DNA from: Saccopteryx bilineata
Taxonomy: Eukaryota; Chordata; Mammalia; Chiroptera; Emballonuridae
Direction of reading: 5' to 3'
Assembly (NCBI RefSeq): GCF_036850765.1
Contig: NC_089498.1
Location: 68,426,305-68,490,304, forward strand
DNA: 64,000 nt
Shown piece after piece: positions 13,281 to 24,080 of the stretch. Both the position numbers and the translations under genes were made by a program. The notes beneath the pieces were generated by a model. That model was not told where the DNA came from. It was given only the letters and a program-made list of their open reading frames with translations, and made no database searches. How positions within the stretch are numbered: the first letter of the stretch is position 1; the number at the start of each line of letters is the position of its first letter.

Positions 13281-14277
13281 TTACTTGTGGCTCTGTTTTT
13301 TGTTGTTCTTTGTATCTGATTGGAGAACCCCCTTTAGTAATTCCTGGAGTGGGGGTTTTCTGATGATAAATTCCCTCATCTTTTCTGTATCTGTGAATGT
13401 TTTTATTTCTCCTTCATATTTGAAGGATAGCTTTGATGGGTATAGTATTCGTGGCTGAAAGTTTCTCTCTTTCAGGACTTCAAATATTGGGGTCCACTCT
13501 CTTCTAGCTTGTAGAGTTTCTGCTGAGAAATCTGATGATAATCTAATGGGCCTTCCTTTATATGTTGTATTCTTCTTTTCCCTGGCTGCCTTGAGAATTT
13601 TTTCTTTGCTGTTGGTTTGTGTCAATTTCATTATGATATGCCTTGGAGTAGGTTTGTTGGGGTTAAGAAAACTCGGTGTTCTGTTTGCTTCTTGAATTTG
13701 AGGCTTTAGTTCTTTCCACAGGCTTGGGAAGTTCTCATCTATTATTTGTTTGAGTATGTTCTCCATTCCATTTTCTCTCTCTTCTCCCTCTGATATACCT
13801 ATTATTCTTATGTTATTCTTTCTGATGGAGTCAGATAATTCTTGTAGGGCTATCTCATTTTTTTTTAATTTTTGAGTCTTTTTCTTCTTCTCTCTGTTGT
13901 GCCTCAAGTTGCTTGTCTTCTATTTCACTAATCCTCTCTTCTATCTGACCTGTTCTATTAGCTAAGCTTGTTACTTCGTTTTTCAGCTCGTGAATTGAGT
14001 TTTTCATCTCTGTTTGATTTGTTTTTATAGTTTCAATTTTTTTGGACATATATTCTTTGTGTTCATTGAGTTGTTTTCTGAGCTCCCTAAATTGCCTTTC
14101 TGTGTTTTCTTGTATATCTCGGAGGATTTTTAGGATTTCTATCTTGAATTCTCTGTCATTTAGCTCCAAGGTTTCCAATATATTAAATTTTTTCTCCATA
14201 GATTTTTTCTCATCTAGCTGTGTTACCTCTCTTTCTTTTGTATCCATGATATTCGATTTTCTCTTCCTTAATGGCAT
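13281..14277 (-). pseudogene. ORF1: L1 ORF1 RNA-binding protein, one-base frameshift
   Basis: ORF1p is the L1 nucleic-acid chaperone that coats L1 RNA as a trimer. The first frame (14277-13855, 140 codons, from MPLRKRKSNIMDTKE) is a highly charged heptad-like coiled coil with ILETLELNDREFKIEILK and related repeats. The second frame (to 13281) carries the RRM and C-terminal domain, recognisable by IRIIGISEGEE, TPRHIIMKL and KGRPIRLSSDFSAETLQARREW. The two frames are joined across a run of nine A (sense) at 13866-13858: eight A would restore one frame of about 331 codons. The full-length plus-strand L1 at 26988-34817 has the same nine-A run, so the change may predate both copies. Confidence 0.9.
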
Positions 14278-15600
14278 CTGAGGGTGGTTTTGTTGATAGT
14301 ATTAATGAGATTTAATAAAAAATAAAAAGTTAAAAAAAATAAAAAATCAAAAAGAGTTTTTTTTTTTTAAAAAAATTAATAATGAAATAAAAATAAAATA
14401 ATAATTTTTAAAAAAAGGAAATTATTCCCCCCCTCCTTTTTTCCTCTCCTCTCCCCTTTTTCTTGAGAAAATCTTGTGGTGAACTTTGAATTATAACAAA
14501 CAATGCCTGTGATGGGGGTTCTGAATTGGGGAAAAGTAATAAAGTGGCAAAAAAAAAAAAAGAAAAAAAAGGAAAAAAAAAGGGGGGGGCGGTATAGACC
14601 CACAAAAAGCAAATAAGGAAAAAATTTGGGTCAAGAATAAAATGATTTGCTTTTAGGTGTTGGTGTTGTCTTGAGTTATGATGAAAGGAATAAGAGAACA
14701 GAAAAATGGGGGGACAAATTAAAAAAAACTATTGTATTTAGTGGAACAAGAACTAGATAAAATGGAGAGTCAGGGATGGGAGCACTGCTAGTGAGTTAAA
14801 AAGGTGAAGTAAAAAAACCCCAAAATGCCACAAACATAAGTTTGAGTTCCAGATAAGATAATTTGTTTGTTATTGAGGTTTGAATGAGAGGAGATGTAAA
14901 GGAGAAAGGAAGAAACTAATATAAAGGGAGAAAAGAAAGAGAGAGAGAGAGAAAAAGAGGGAACCAGTAAAAGAAGAAAAAAGAAAGGAGAGAGAGAGTT
15001 AAGGGTTTTGGAGTGCAACCCTCATAGAGAGAAAGGAAGAGGAGAAAAAAGATAATGGGAGATGTAACACTTATGGGTAGTGTAGTTCAAGGAGAGGAGA
15101 GAGTAAGACTGGCAGAGAGTTAATCGGCCAAATTGGAGGAGGAAAAAAGTATCAAGAATGAAGATAAGAGAAACAAATGAACAAATATAATAAAATGGGA
15201 TAGGTTATAAAGTCTGCAGATTATTCTTGATTTTGAGAGGTTATCTTCTTGTTTTTTCTTTTCTCTCCCTCTTCCTGGTCGGTGACTCTGTACCCCAGGT
15301 TCTGCCCCTTTGGCACGCTCAGGTAGAGGTTTGCAGTTGATAAGTCTCTATGGCAATGTCATGTATTGTGCTTTAGTCTCGTTGGGAGTCAAGGCTCATT
15401 AGCTTTCATAGGCTCCGACAGTGAGAGAGTCTGTGTTCCTGGAGCCTTTCTCCTAGTCTTTCCTTTCTCAATTAGTAGCCTGATAATCCAGCTATGGGGT
15501 TGTTGCTGCCTCTGCCTGGATAGTAAGAGGTTCAAAGAGCTGGCAACTCCCCACTCTATTTCCACTCAGCACAGGGCTCTGGGTAAGGCTCAGTCAGAGC
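14278..15600 (-). other. L1 5'UTR, downstream AT/purine-rich part
   Basis: This is the leader between the CpG-rich promoter block and ORF1. On the plus strand it is rich in GAGAGA and A runs (for example 14935-14960) and homopolymer tracts near 14356-14425 and 14547-14590. It aligns by eye with 27800-29105 of the plus-strand full-length L1. Short open frames here are not convincing genes. Confidence 0.7.
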
Positions 15601-16270
15601 TGCTAGCATAATCAGGCGGGCTTTCCGCCCACTCAAAGACCTCTGGCTCTGCCACTCTGTCCAGTAACACAGGCGGGCACCCACTTCCCGGGTGCTTGGA
15701 GGAAACTCTCATTCACTATCTGTGCGCGCAGACCAGGATATCCGGCCAGTAGTCTCACGCTCTGAGTGAAACCCCCAACCGCATGGAAATTTGCAGCGCT
15801 GGAATTTGCTCTCGCTCCGTCCCCGTGCGCAGCTTTTGCAAGGTGCTGGGGTGACCCGAGATTCCGCTTTTGCCCACACAAAGGCCCCTGACTCTGCCCC
15901 TCTGTGTGATAACACGGGCGCGCCCTGCCGAGGCACTCGGAGGAATCGCTCACTATCTATCTGCGCGCGCACACCAGGATATGAGGCCGGCCGCGTTTCC
16001 CTGAGTGAAACCCTCACCAGCACGGAAAATTTCCACCGTTGGAATTAGTTCTCGCTCCCTCCCGTGCACGGCTTTCCCAGGGCACTGGGGCTGCCCAGAG
16101 ATTCTGCTTTCGGCCCACAGAAAGGCCTCTGACCCTGCCTCTCTGTGGGGCAACACGGACACCCACTTCTGGGGCTTAGGAAGAGATCTCTCGCCCACTA
16201 ACTGCGCACCAACCAGGAGAACGGGTAAAATGGCTGCCCCGCTTGTCTTTCTTTGTTTGGGTTTGGCGTG
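15600..16270 (-). promoter_or_regulatory. L1 promoter with tandem about 240-bp monomers, CpG-rich
   Basis: The phrase CACTATCT(G)TGCGCGC or a close variant starts units at about 15714, 15951 and 16196 (plus-strand positions), spaced 237 and 245 bases. Each unit repeats the same order: GCGCGCAGACCAGGATAT, GAGTGAAACCC, CTCGCTCC, a GTGCTGGGG/CACTGGGG stretch, CTTTTGCCCACACAAAGG and a CTCTGTG block. The region is CpG-rich in an AT-rich neighbourhood, as expected for an L1 internal pol II promoter. The homologous block in the plus-strand L1 (27440-27780) shows only one full unit plus a partial one. Promoter activity is inferred. Confidence 0.75.
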
Positions 16271-16643
16271 AGTGTTAGCTTGTATTGCCCGGCTTGCCAC
16301 AGGAACAGTTTTTCCTCTGCTAGGATCTCCGTGCCACAGCCTGGTTCGACCTTTTGTGCACGGCCTGGATGTATTCACCCCCTTTGCCCGCCTCAGTTTC
16401 TATATTCACAGTTACCAGAGAAAGCCGCTCTGTTTAGGTTAGTGAGGAAGGCGGAGCATTTCTTACTCCCTATTTCCTTCAGGATTTGGTTATATATTTA
16501 GCCAATTTTTCACTCGACCATACCTTCGGGTGTATTGTGAAGCATCTGGAGGCTCCAGGTATAGGTTTTTCTGTTTCTGGTTGAAGATCTTGTTGAGTTT
16601 TAGGGGAGATTTATCGGTATCGCTTCCTACTCCGCCATTACTC

Positions 16644-16651
16644 TGACGTCA
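16644..16651 (-). promoter_or_regulatory. CRE-type palindrome at the L1 5' end
   Basis: TGACGTCA is the full cAMP-response-element palindrome. It lies about 7 bases inside the 5' edge of the L1 and is followed in sense by GAGTAATGGCGGAGTAGG, which contains an ATGGC core like the YY1 site at the start of other mammalian L1s. The homologous position in the plus-strand L1 (26991-26998) reads TGATGTCA, consistent with CpG decay. Function is inferred. Confidence 0.55.
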
Positions 16652-16672
16652 TCTCTGCTGCATTGTTTGTTT

Positions 16673-16712
16673 ACCACCCCAAATCAAGTCTCCCTCCATC
16701 ACCATTTATGAT
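16673..16712 (-). mobile_element. Old L1 3' end, right part
   Basis: ACCACCCCAAATCAAGTCTCC and CCATCACCATTTAT continue the old L1 terminus that stops at 6611, and match the order seen at 23455-23490. The preceding 14 bases (16659-16672) are the second copy of the target duplication. Confidence 0.7.
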
Positions 16713-18180
16713 CACATTTAAATCAACATAGAAGTGTGACTTTGGGTAATAAGCACCTAGCATGATATTTTCCCAAACTCTTTCTTAAGCGGGGTAAAAA
16801 CAATGGAGTAGAAGATAAAAGAAAAGAAATTATTCTATAAGACATAGAGATTGTTAAGAGATTGAAAGTTTAAGAAATAAGGAATTTAATAATTATGTAC
16901 AGAAGGGAAGAAAGCTCAAGACATTCTCTTTAAAGTAACTTAGACTTAGAATCAGTGAATATGTTGGGAAGACTTTAGGTCACAGTCACTCTGCTATGCA
17001 CATTCAAAGCCATAGCCTATTTAGTTGCAATTATTTTGTCAGGTAGGAATTATTCATCTCATTTACAGAATAAGGGAACAAAAGATATTAAACAATCTGC
17101 CCAAACCCAAGTGAGAGATGGCCCATTATAAATAGTGATTTCCTTTGCAAGATGAGGGACTGGAGTTATTTCTGGTTATGCTGAATGTCAGAAGCAGAAG
17201 ATAAGCATGAATGGTGCCAACATTCGGCGATATATCAGCAATCTGCCATATCTGTAACAAATATTTGCCATACTATATACTGCATTAGCTTCCAGTAAAA
17301 TATATCTGATTTTATGATATATCAATATATTGGTCATAGTAGTATGGCATATACCTACACTATGACTCATAATAAAAATATTTCTTGGCATCCCACAAAC
17401 TTTCAGAGTTCTTTATCTACTCTACTACCTCAATAATCACATTGAAGGATCACGTTCTATGAGGATAGAAAAGAAACCAAATTTTATTAAGAATAAAATT
17501 AATAACTATGAAAAAAGTTGATATTAGAATGTATTTTAAGGAGCCATGATATAAACTCGAACTTAGCATTGATCAGTAGACAGTAAGTTTAAAGAGATTA
17601 TGACTAAAGATTAAAAAAAAACTTGCTTACATAATATTTCATTAATATCTGTAGATACAGAGATTGAAGCAGTAATTAATGACATAACTGAGATTTCTTA
17701 CATCTTAGTAGTCACTACTGGGATATAAAGGTACTTATGTTGAAAAATTCAGCTAAGCTTTATTGTAGAGAAAAGAACTGTAAGTCATTTTATTAAGCTC
17801 ATTTTTAAAAACTTTTCCTTAAGAGATAACAATGACAGCAATTAAAAAAGAAATGCTAACAATTGCCTAACACACAGTGATAAAGAGATTATTTCATTTT
17901 CCCTTTATTTTCTATATTTTTATATTCCTTTTTAGTTAATTGGACAATTAGCTAAGTCATAGGTGTCATTTTTGTCTTGAAGAAAATCTTTCACAAGAGT
18001 CCCAAAGAAACAGATTTTAGTATCATCATATCTACTATGAAATCATGCTAATACCAAAATATAAGTCTTGAATTTTTAAAAATTCTATGGAATAATCCAT
18101 GGGTTAGTAGATGTCATAGAAAATTATTTAACTCTAGTGAGTAAAATAAAGCAAAAATATACTAATAAAGCTATATTTTT
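16713..18180. other. Unique AT-rich DNA, no gene seen
   Basis: No supported coding or RNA gene. Open frames are short and random in character. Confidence 0.55.
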
Positions 18181-18185
18181 AAGTG

Positions 18186-18365
18186 GTATGCCTTGGCCAG
18201 TTAGTTACAGCGTCAACTGCTATGTCAAGGTATGGTTTTGATTCTTGGTCAGGGTACATAGAAGAATCAACCAAAGAATGCACAACAAAGCAGAACAACA
18301 AATCAATGTTTCTCTCTCTCTCTCTCCCTCTCCCTTCCTCTCTTTCTCTAAATTTATAAATGATT
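18186..18365 (+). mobile_element. Older Ves-type tRNA-derived SINE
   Basis: The head CTTGGCCAGTTAGTTACAGCG and the B-box-like TTTTGATTCTTGGTCAGGG are followed by the typical Ves tail AATCAATGTTTCTCTCTCTC and a pyrimidine run. This layout (tRNA part, short body, CAATGTTTCTCTC tail) differs from the longer SINE type at 18714 and is more diverged. Confidence 0.7.
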
Positions 18366-18389
18366 TAAAATAATTTATAAATTTTTAAA

Positions 18390-18470
18390 ACATCAACCAA
18401 TTAATGTGTAAGTGGAAAAACAATCAATGTTTCTCTTTTTCTTTCTCTTTCTTTAAAGTCAATCAACAAA
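18390..18470 (+). mobile_element. Fragment of a Ves-type SINE tail
   Basis: CATCAACCAATTAATG and AACAATCAATGTTTCTC repeat the tail motif of the preceding SINE without a recognisable head. It may be a second truncated insertion or an internal duplication. Confidence 0.45.
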
Positions 18471-18713
18471 AATTTTTAACTGGCATATGTACATAAAGTA
18501 TGACAATGAAATGATTTCAAGTTTAATTTCCATAAATACTATTTTATTACTGTAATAATTAAGAATTAAAGTATAAATATTATCATATTATTTGTACCAG
18601 AACTAAATTAAGCCATTGGAAAGATCACAATATTCTTACAAATTTTCAGAGGAACCCACTGCTAAAAATAAATTCAGTTTAGAAGGACAATTAAAAAAAA
18701 AACAAAAACAATC

Positions 18714-19100
18714 CAGCCCCGGCCAGTTGGCTCAGTGGTAGAGCGTTGGCCTGGTGTGTGGGAGTCCTGGTTCGATTCCCAGCCAGGGCACACAGGAGAA
18801 GAGCCCATCTGCTTCTCCACCCCTCCCCCTCTCCTTCCTCTCTATCTCTCTCTTCCCCTCCCGCAGCCAAGGCTCCATTGGAGCAAAGTTGGCTCGGGCA
18901 CTGAGGATGGCTCCATGGCCTCTGCCTCAGGCTCTAGAATGGCCCTGGTAGCAACAGAGCACGCCCCAGATGGGCAGAGCATCACCCCCTGGTGGGCATG
19001 CCAGGTGAATCCCGGTCGGGCGCATGCAGGAGTCTGTCTGATTGCCTCCCCGTTTCCAACTTCAGAAAAATAAAAAATAAAATAAAAAACAAAAAAAAAA
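18714..19100 (+). mobile_element. Ves-like long SINE (tRNA head plus conserved body)
   Basis: The head CCCCGGCCAGTTGGCTCAGT, A box TGGCTCAGTGG and B box GGTTCGATTCC are well kept. Next come the CACAGGAGAAG junction, the CTGCTTCTCC pyrimidine body, the CAAGGCTCCATTGGAGCAAA stretch, and the tail TTCCAACTTCAGAAAAATA with an A-rich end. Flanking CAATCC (18709 and 19102) is too short to be a sure target duplication. The intact A and B boxes suggest a fairly recent copy. Confidence 0.88.
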
Positions 19101-19104
19101 CCAA

Positions 19105-20865
19105 TCCTGGAAAAGAAGCCTGGATCATTGAAGCATGGCTGCCATTGATTTCTTCAATATTAAGGATCAAAAAGGGAATTATCTTATTATGCACCTCTAC
19201 TTCACTAAAACAAAACTTGATTTTACTTTTCGGTAAATAAACTATATAAGAAATCAGTTCAATGAAATTTATTGAGATACTGTCGCATACAAGGTTAGGT
19301 GCTAAATTGTTCTAAAACACAGATAAAAGGTAGTTGTATACCCATTTATATTTTTAGAGGAAAAAATGCTGAACTTTCAGTGGATCCATAATAAACATGC
19401 GCTTCCTTACATCTTTCATAAGACACCAGCTGATAAACAGAATTTTCATTTACTATTGAAAATTCTGATAATTGAAAAGTGCTCAGGTAAGTGACATTAA
19501 AAAGATGACAAAAGTACAGGATTTTAATTTTTTCACAGATTTTTTTTCATGTTACTGTTATAGTAATCATTTAGGTTTGTGTCATAAAATGTTTCAAAGA
19601 CATAATATAAACCCCACATTTCATATCACTTGCTAGTGCCTAATTAAACAGAAAAGTTTAAATTCAGTGAATTACAAAACCAAATTAAAGCACATTAGAT
19701 TTTATATTAGGTAATAAAGATCTTGTCACATAAACCTTTAGCACTGTAGAAAATAAACTTCATCTTTTACATTGGTGAAAGATGCAGAGTGATCATTCTG
19801 TGCAATTATTCAGCTGAGGTGAAGCTTGATTTAGAAACAGTACTATACCAACAAGAAAATCACTTTGCATACCTACATTTAATTTTTGCAATTGCCTAGA
19901 ATAGTTATGCTACATATACATTCTGGGTTTGCCCTAAATACTGTGTTGGGAAGCTCTAACATGTAAACAGTAAATTCTGCCCTTGACCACTGAGAAATTA
20001 CTCCTGTAGAAATCAAATGGGAGTTTACTAAGTACAACAGATTTAACTAAACACATGTTTATTAACTCTCTGTGGAAGGCACTGACTGCATTGAAGTGAA
20101 ACCTAAAAATCTACGCACATTCTGGCTCACATCATTTTTGACATCCTTTTCTACAAATCTAATGTTCTGTGTGTATGTTTTTACATTTAAATTTTCCTAT
20201 GGAATCTCAATAACTTCTGGTAAGAAAGAAAAGTGTCTTATTTTAACACCCAAATCATATTTAGTCTAGCTCAGAGGGATATTTATTTTGCTTTATCATG
20301 ATCATACAAAATTATCCAGCTGGGTCTGAATGGATAACCAAAATTGATAAACAAAAAGACTGACTTTCACTAGTTATTCAATTTAAAAGCTGAGTGAGTA
20401 AAAAATCAAAAGTTAAGCTTAAGAGTTTGTTATGTTTATCTCCCTGATGCAAGTGGAAAAACTCAGAATTATTTTCTAAACATAACCTACATATTTTGAC
20501 ATTTAAATGAATAGGCATACACTAATTTGAGAAGGAAAATACTTTTTAATAGGGATAATAGGCTGACCTGAATAGAGGGTACCCAAAGTAACTATTATTA
20601 TTGTATTGTCTTAGAGAGTCTAAGCAATCCAGGCATTCTCTTTGACAGGTTTCTATATATTAAAAGAGATTATACCAGCCAAATTCATTATAGGTAGAAT
20701 AACCAATGAGAAAATATCTATGGAACTCTCAGAGTTTTTAGAAAATAGTTATACACATATTAATAGTAGCCTTTCTTTAAAAAACTATGCACCAAAGTAA
20801 ACACACATACACACACACTTTATGGTACAGCTATTACTACCATATAAATATTGATTTTTAAAATA
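19105..20865. other. Unique AT-rich DNA, no gene seen
   Basis: No supported gene or transposon. A short CA-rich stretch occurs at about 20800-20820. Confidence 0.55.
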
Positions 20866-20875
20866 TTATAAACTG

Positions 20876-21296
20876 GCCCTGGCATGTTGGCTCAGCAGTA
20901 GAGCATTGGCCTGGTGTGTGGAAGTTGGCCCGGTGTGTGGAAGTCCCAGGTGCGAGTCCTGGTTGGGGCACACAGGAGAAGTGGCCATCTGCTTCTCCAC
21001 CACTCCCTCTTTCTCTCTCTCACTCCCATTCTCTCTTTCTCCTCCTCTCCCACAGCCATGGCTCCAATGGTTCGAGCAATTTGGCCCTGGGTGTTGAGGC
21101 TGGCTCCATGGCCTTACCCCTGGCACTGAAATGGCTGGGTTCTGAGAAACAGAGCAGCAGCTCCAGATGGGCAGAGCATCGCCCCCTAGTGAGCTTGCCA
21201 GGTAGATCTCGTTGGGCGCATGCAGGACTCTGTCTCTCTGCCTCCCTGACTTCCTGCCTCTTACTTAATAAAATAAAAAAATAAATAAATAAAAAT
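20876..21296 (+). mobile_element. Ves-like long SINE with an internal 19-bp duplication
   Basis: The element starts at GGCCCTGGCATGTTGGCTCAG and carries the same body as the other long SINEs. A block of TGGCC(T/C)GGTGTGTGGAAGT is present twice in tandem (about 20908-20944), between the A and B boxes, lengthening the tRNA-like head. The tail is an AATAAA-rich run to about 21296. Flanks ATTATAAACT (about 20865) and ATTATGAACT (about 21301) look like a slightly diverged target duplication. Confidence 0.85.
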
Positions 21297-21300
21297 AAAA

Positions 21301-22064
21301 AATTATGAACTAATTTATTTAAATGGTGACAATGTATATCATGATTTAGAAAGGACTTTTAACTAATACAGTCACCACACTTTTTTTTTTTTTGCTAAAT
21401 ATGATGAAAGCTAATAAAACCACAACTAATCTATAATTTTAGAACAAGTTCCTACTGTTCTGTAGCAGGTTTTTATAATTTAAATATGATGTTGCCTAAA
21501 AATGTGATGATTGTTAAAAAATACAGAATTTTAAGTAACTAGATTTTATAACCCAGTTCACACACACACACATACACACACACACACACACGAGTCACAT
21601 GACTAAATATCTCTGCTTTAATGAAATTCCCAATGTAGTTAGAAGAAAATTTACATGAAATTTGTAATAGAAACATAAAGCACTCAAATTACCATCAAAA
21701 TGGTGCATGCAAATTTGCAGGAAAATATTAAATAACACCATGAGAACTTAAATATTTCTGTAACATAATTGAATTATTTAGATACATAACAAAGCAATAC
21801 ATATTTTTCATTCCTTCTCTGACCATTTTCCACTGAAAGTACTGTACTAGAACTATATTCCAAGTACCAAATTTAAGCAACATTCAGAAGTATTCCTTAA
21901 ATTAACTAGATTGAAAGATTATAGGGAATTGTATGGCAACTTGTCTGGATAGCACTAAGTATATTATAATCAATATATTATAATTAAATGTTAGATTATT
22001 GGTAGTGTCAAAAATATCAATTGGGTTTATTTTGGTTTAGATTTTCCATAGTTATATTCTAATT
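21301..22064. other. Unique AT-rich DNA with a CA microsatellite
   Basis: No gene seen. An imperfect (CA)n run occupies about 21560-21591. Confidence 0.6.
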
Positions 22065-22920
22065 TTATCACTTATTTTTTGTTTTGTAAAATAAATTTCA
22101 GGTGCACAACATAATTCTATGTCTGTATACACTACAAAGTGATAATCCCAAAAGTCTATTTACTAGCTCTCACCATAAAATTGATCATCCTTCACTGCTT
22201 CCACCCAAACCCAACTGCCTTCTCTGGTAACCACAGACCTGTTCTCTGTATCTATAACTTTGTTTTTATTTTGTTTTGTTTGTTTGTTTCTAATAGTTTT
22301 TAGATACCAGATATGAGTGTACTCATATGCTATTTGTTTTTATCTTTTTGACTTATTTCACTGAGAACTATGCTCTCATGTTCCATCAATGTTGTAAATA
22401 GCAAGATTTCATTTTTTTTGAATAGCTAAGTAGTATTCTATTGTATGTTTATATATACAACATCTTCTCATACATTCATCTATCAAAGAACACTTAGGTT
22501 ATTTCCATATTTTAGCTATTGTATATAATATTGCAATAAACATAGGAATGCATGTGTATTTTCATATTAGTGTTTTTATATTCTTTGGATAAATACCCAG
22601 AAATAAAATAGCTAGAGAGCATAATAAACTTTTCTTAATTTTTTTTGAGAAATATAAAAAAATTGTTTTCTATACTGGCTGTACCAAATTATAGTCCAAC
22701 TAACAGTGTACCAGGGCTCTTATTTCTCCAAATCTTCTCCAACACTTGTTATTTCTTTCTTTTGTTTTATAATAGTCATTCCAGTTGGTCTGATATGATA
22801 TCCCATTGTGATTTTGATTTGTATTTTCCTGATTAGTACTGTTAAGTACTTTTTTCATGTATTGTTGGTCAACTGCATGTCTTTTTTTTGAAAAATGTCT
22901 GTTTGAATCCTCTGCTTGCC

Positions 22921-23745
22921 TTTTTTTTTTAATTTTTGATATTTTATTTATTTATTTATTTTTGTATTTTTCTGAAGCTAGAAACGGGGAGAGACAGTCA
23001 GACTCCTGCATGCGCCCGACCGGGATCCACCTGGCACGCCCACCAGGGGGCGACACTCTGCCCACCAGGGGGCGATGCTCTGCTCCTCCGGGGCGTCACT
23101 CTGTTGTGACCAGAGCCACTCTAGTGCCTGGGTCAGAGGCCAAGGAGCCATCCCTAGTGCCCCGGGCCATCTTTGCTCCAATGCAGCCTCGGCTGCGGGA
23201 GGGGAAGAGAGAGAGAGAGGAAGGAGAGGAGGAGGGGTGGAGAAGCAGATGGGCGCTTCTCCTGTGTGCCCTGGCTGGGAATTGAACCCGGGACTTCTGC
23301 ACGCCAGGCCAATGCTCTACTACTGAGCCAACCGGCCAGGGCCTAATTTTTGATATTTTAAATTTTACTGGGGTGACACTGGTTAATAAAGTTACACAGA
23401 TTTCAGGTGCACAATTCTACTACATATCTTCTGTACACTGTATTACATGTCCACTCCCCCAAGTTAAGTCTCTGTCCATCACCATTTATCCCCCATACCC
23501 TCCCCCACAATCGCCACATTGTTGTCCGTGTTCATGAGTTTTTTTCTGGTGGTTTTTTTTTTTTTTTTGTCTGTTTTTGCTTAATTCTTCTCCCTTCTTC
23601 TTATCCAGCCCCACTCCTGAGAGTTGTCAGCCTGGTCTCTCTCTATTTTGTTTGTTAGTTCATTCTGTTCATTAGATTTCACATATGAGTGAAATCATAT
23701 GCTACTTGTCTTTCTCTGGTTTATTTCATAATAATGTCTACTTTT
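22921..23745 (-). mobile_element. 5'-truncated L1 nested in the old L1
   Basis: A second L1 3' terminus (T tract, then AAATTTTACTGGGGTGACAC, ACACAGATTTCAGGTGC and the C-rich 3'UTR) begins at 22921. At about 23746 the sequence returns to the scaffold ORF2 that broke off at 22920 (CTTGCC, then CTTTTTAATCAGATTG). The element itself contains the SINE at 22947-23343. Confidence 0.65.
22947..23343 (-). mobile_element. Ves-like long SINE, antisense, 17-bp target duplication
   Basis: Read on the minus strand the element begins at 23343 with GGCCCTGGCCGGTTGGCTCA, has clear A and B boxes, the conserved body and an A-rich end (TTTATTTATTTATT on the plus strand). The perfect repeat TAATTTTTGATATTTTA at 22930-22946 and 23344-23360 is its target duplication. 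The body carries a second GCCCCCTGGTGGGC unit (about 23038-23074), seen also in the copy at 55848. Confidence 0.92.
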
Positions 23746-24080
23746 TAATCAGATTGTTGATTTTTTTGCCTTTCAGTTGTATAAGTTCATTACATATTTT
23801 AGATATAGACCCCTTACTAGATGTATGATTTGCAAACATCTTCCCCCATTCATTAGGGTGCCTTTCCATTTTGATGATGGTTTTCTTTGCTTTGAAGGGT
23901 TTTTAGTTTATGTAGTCTCATTCGTTTATTTTTGCTTTGTTTCTTTTCCCTCTGGTACCAAATCCATAAAAACATCATTAAGACCAATGTCAAGGATCTT
24001 ATCACCTATGTTTTCATCTAGGAATTTCATGGTTTCAGGTCTTATATTCAAGTCTTTAATTGATTTAGAGCTAATTTTTT

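Larger units (their letters stand above)
8845..16658 (-). mobile_element. Full-length L1 retrotransposon, nearly intact
   Basis: In sense order from the right: 5' end with a CRE-like palindrome (16644-16651), a monomer-repeat CpG-rich 5'UTR (about 14280-16640), ORF1 (14277-13281), a short inter-ORF region, ORF2 (12954-9127), a 3'UTR with a purine/G-rich tract (C-rich on the plus strand, 9018-9085), and an A tail read as T22 at 8845-8866. Total length is about 7.8 kb, in the range of full-length mammalian L1 with a long 5'UTR. ORF1 has one frameshift and ORF2 two nonsense codons, so as read here it is probably not autonomous. Its right edge coincides with the target duplication of the outer L1. 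Confidence 0.92.

Noticed and set aside
14900..15010. Purine (GA)n stretch as a regulatory GAGA element
   Set aside because: It is part of the L1 5'UTR and has a mirrored counterpart at about 28380-28470 in the other L1; no reason to see a host regulatory site.
15600..16650. CpG-rich block as a host-gene CpG island promoter
   Set aside because: Its position at the 5' end of a full-length L1, its monomer repeats and the homologous block in the second L1 explain it fully.
18721..18790. tRNA gene (A and B boxes present)
   Set aside because: It is the head of a SINE: it lacks a cloverleaf acceptor stem and is followed by the SINE body and A tail. The same applies to all the other SINE heads.
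22857..23326. Long frames with Arg/Glu-rich ends in several places (also 36864-37247, 45403-45681, 56610-57137)
   Set aside because: All are read-through of Ves-like SINEs, whose GC-rich body is open in several frames.
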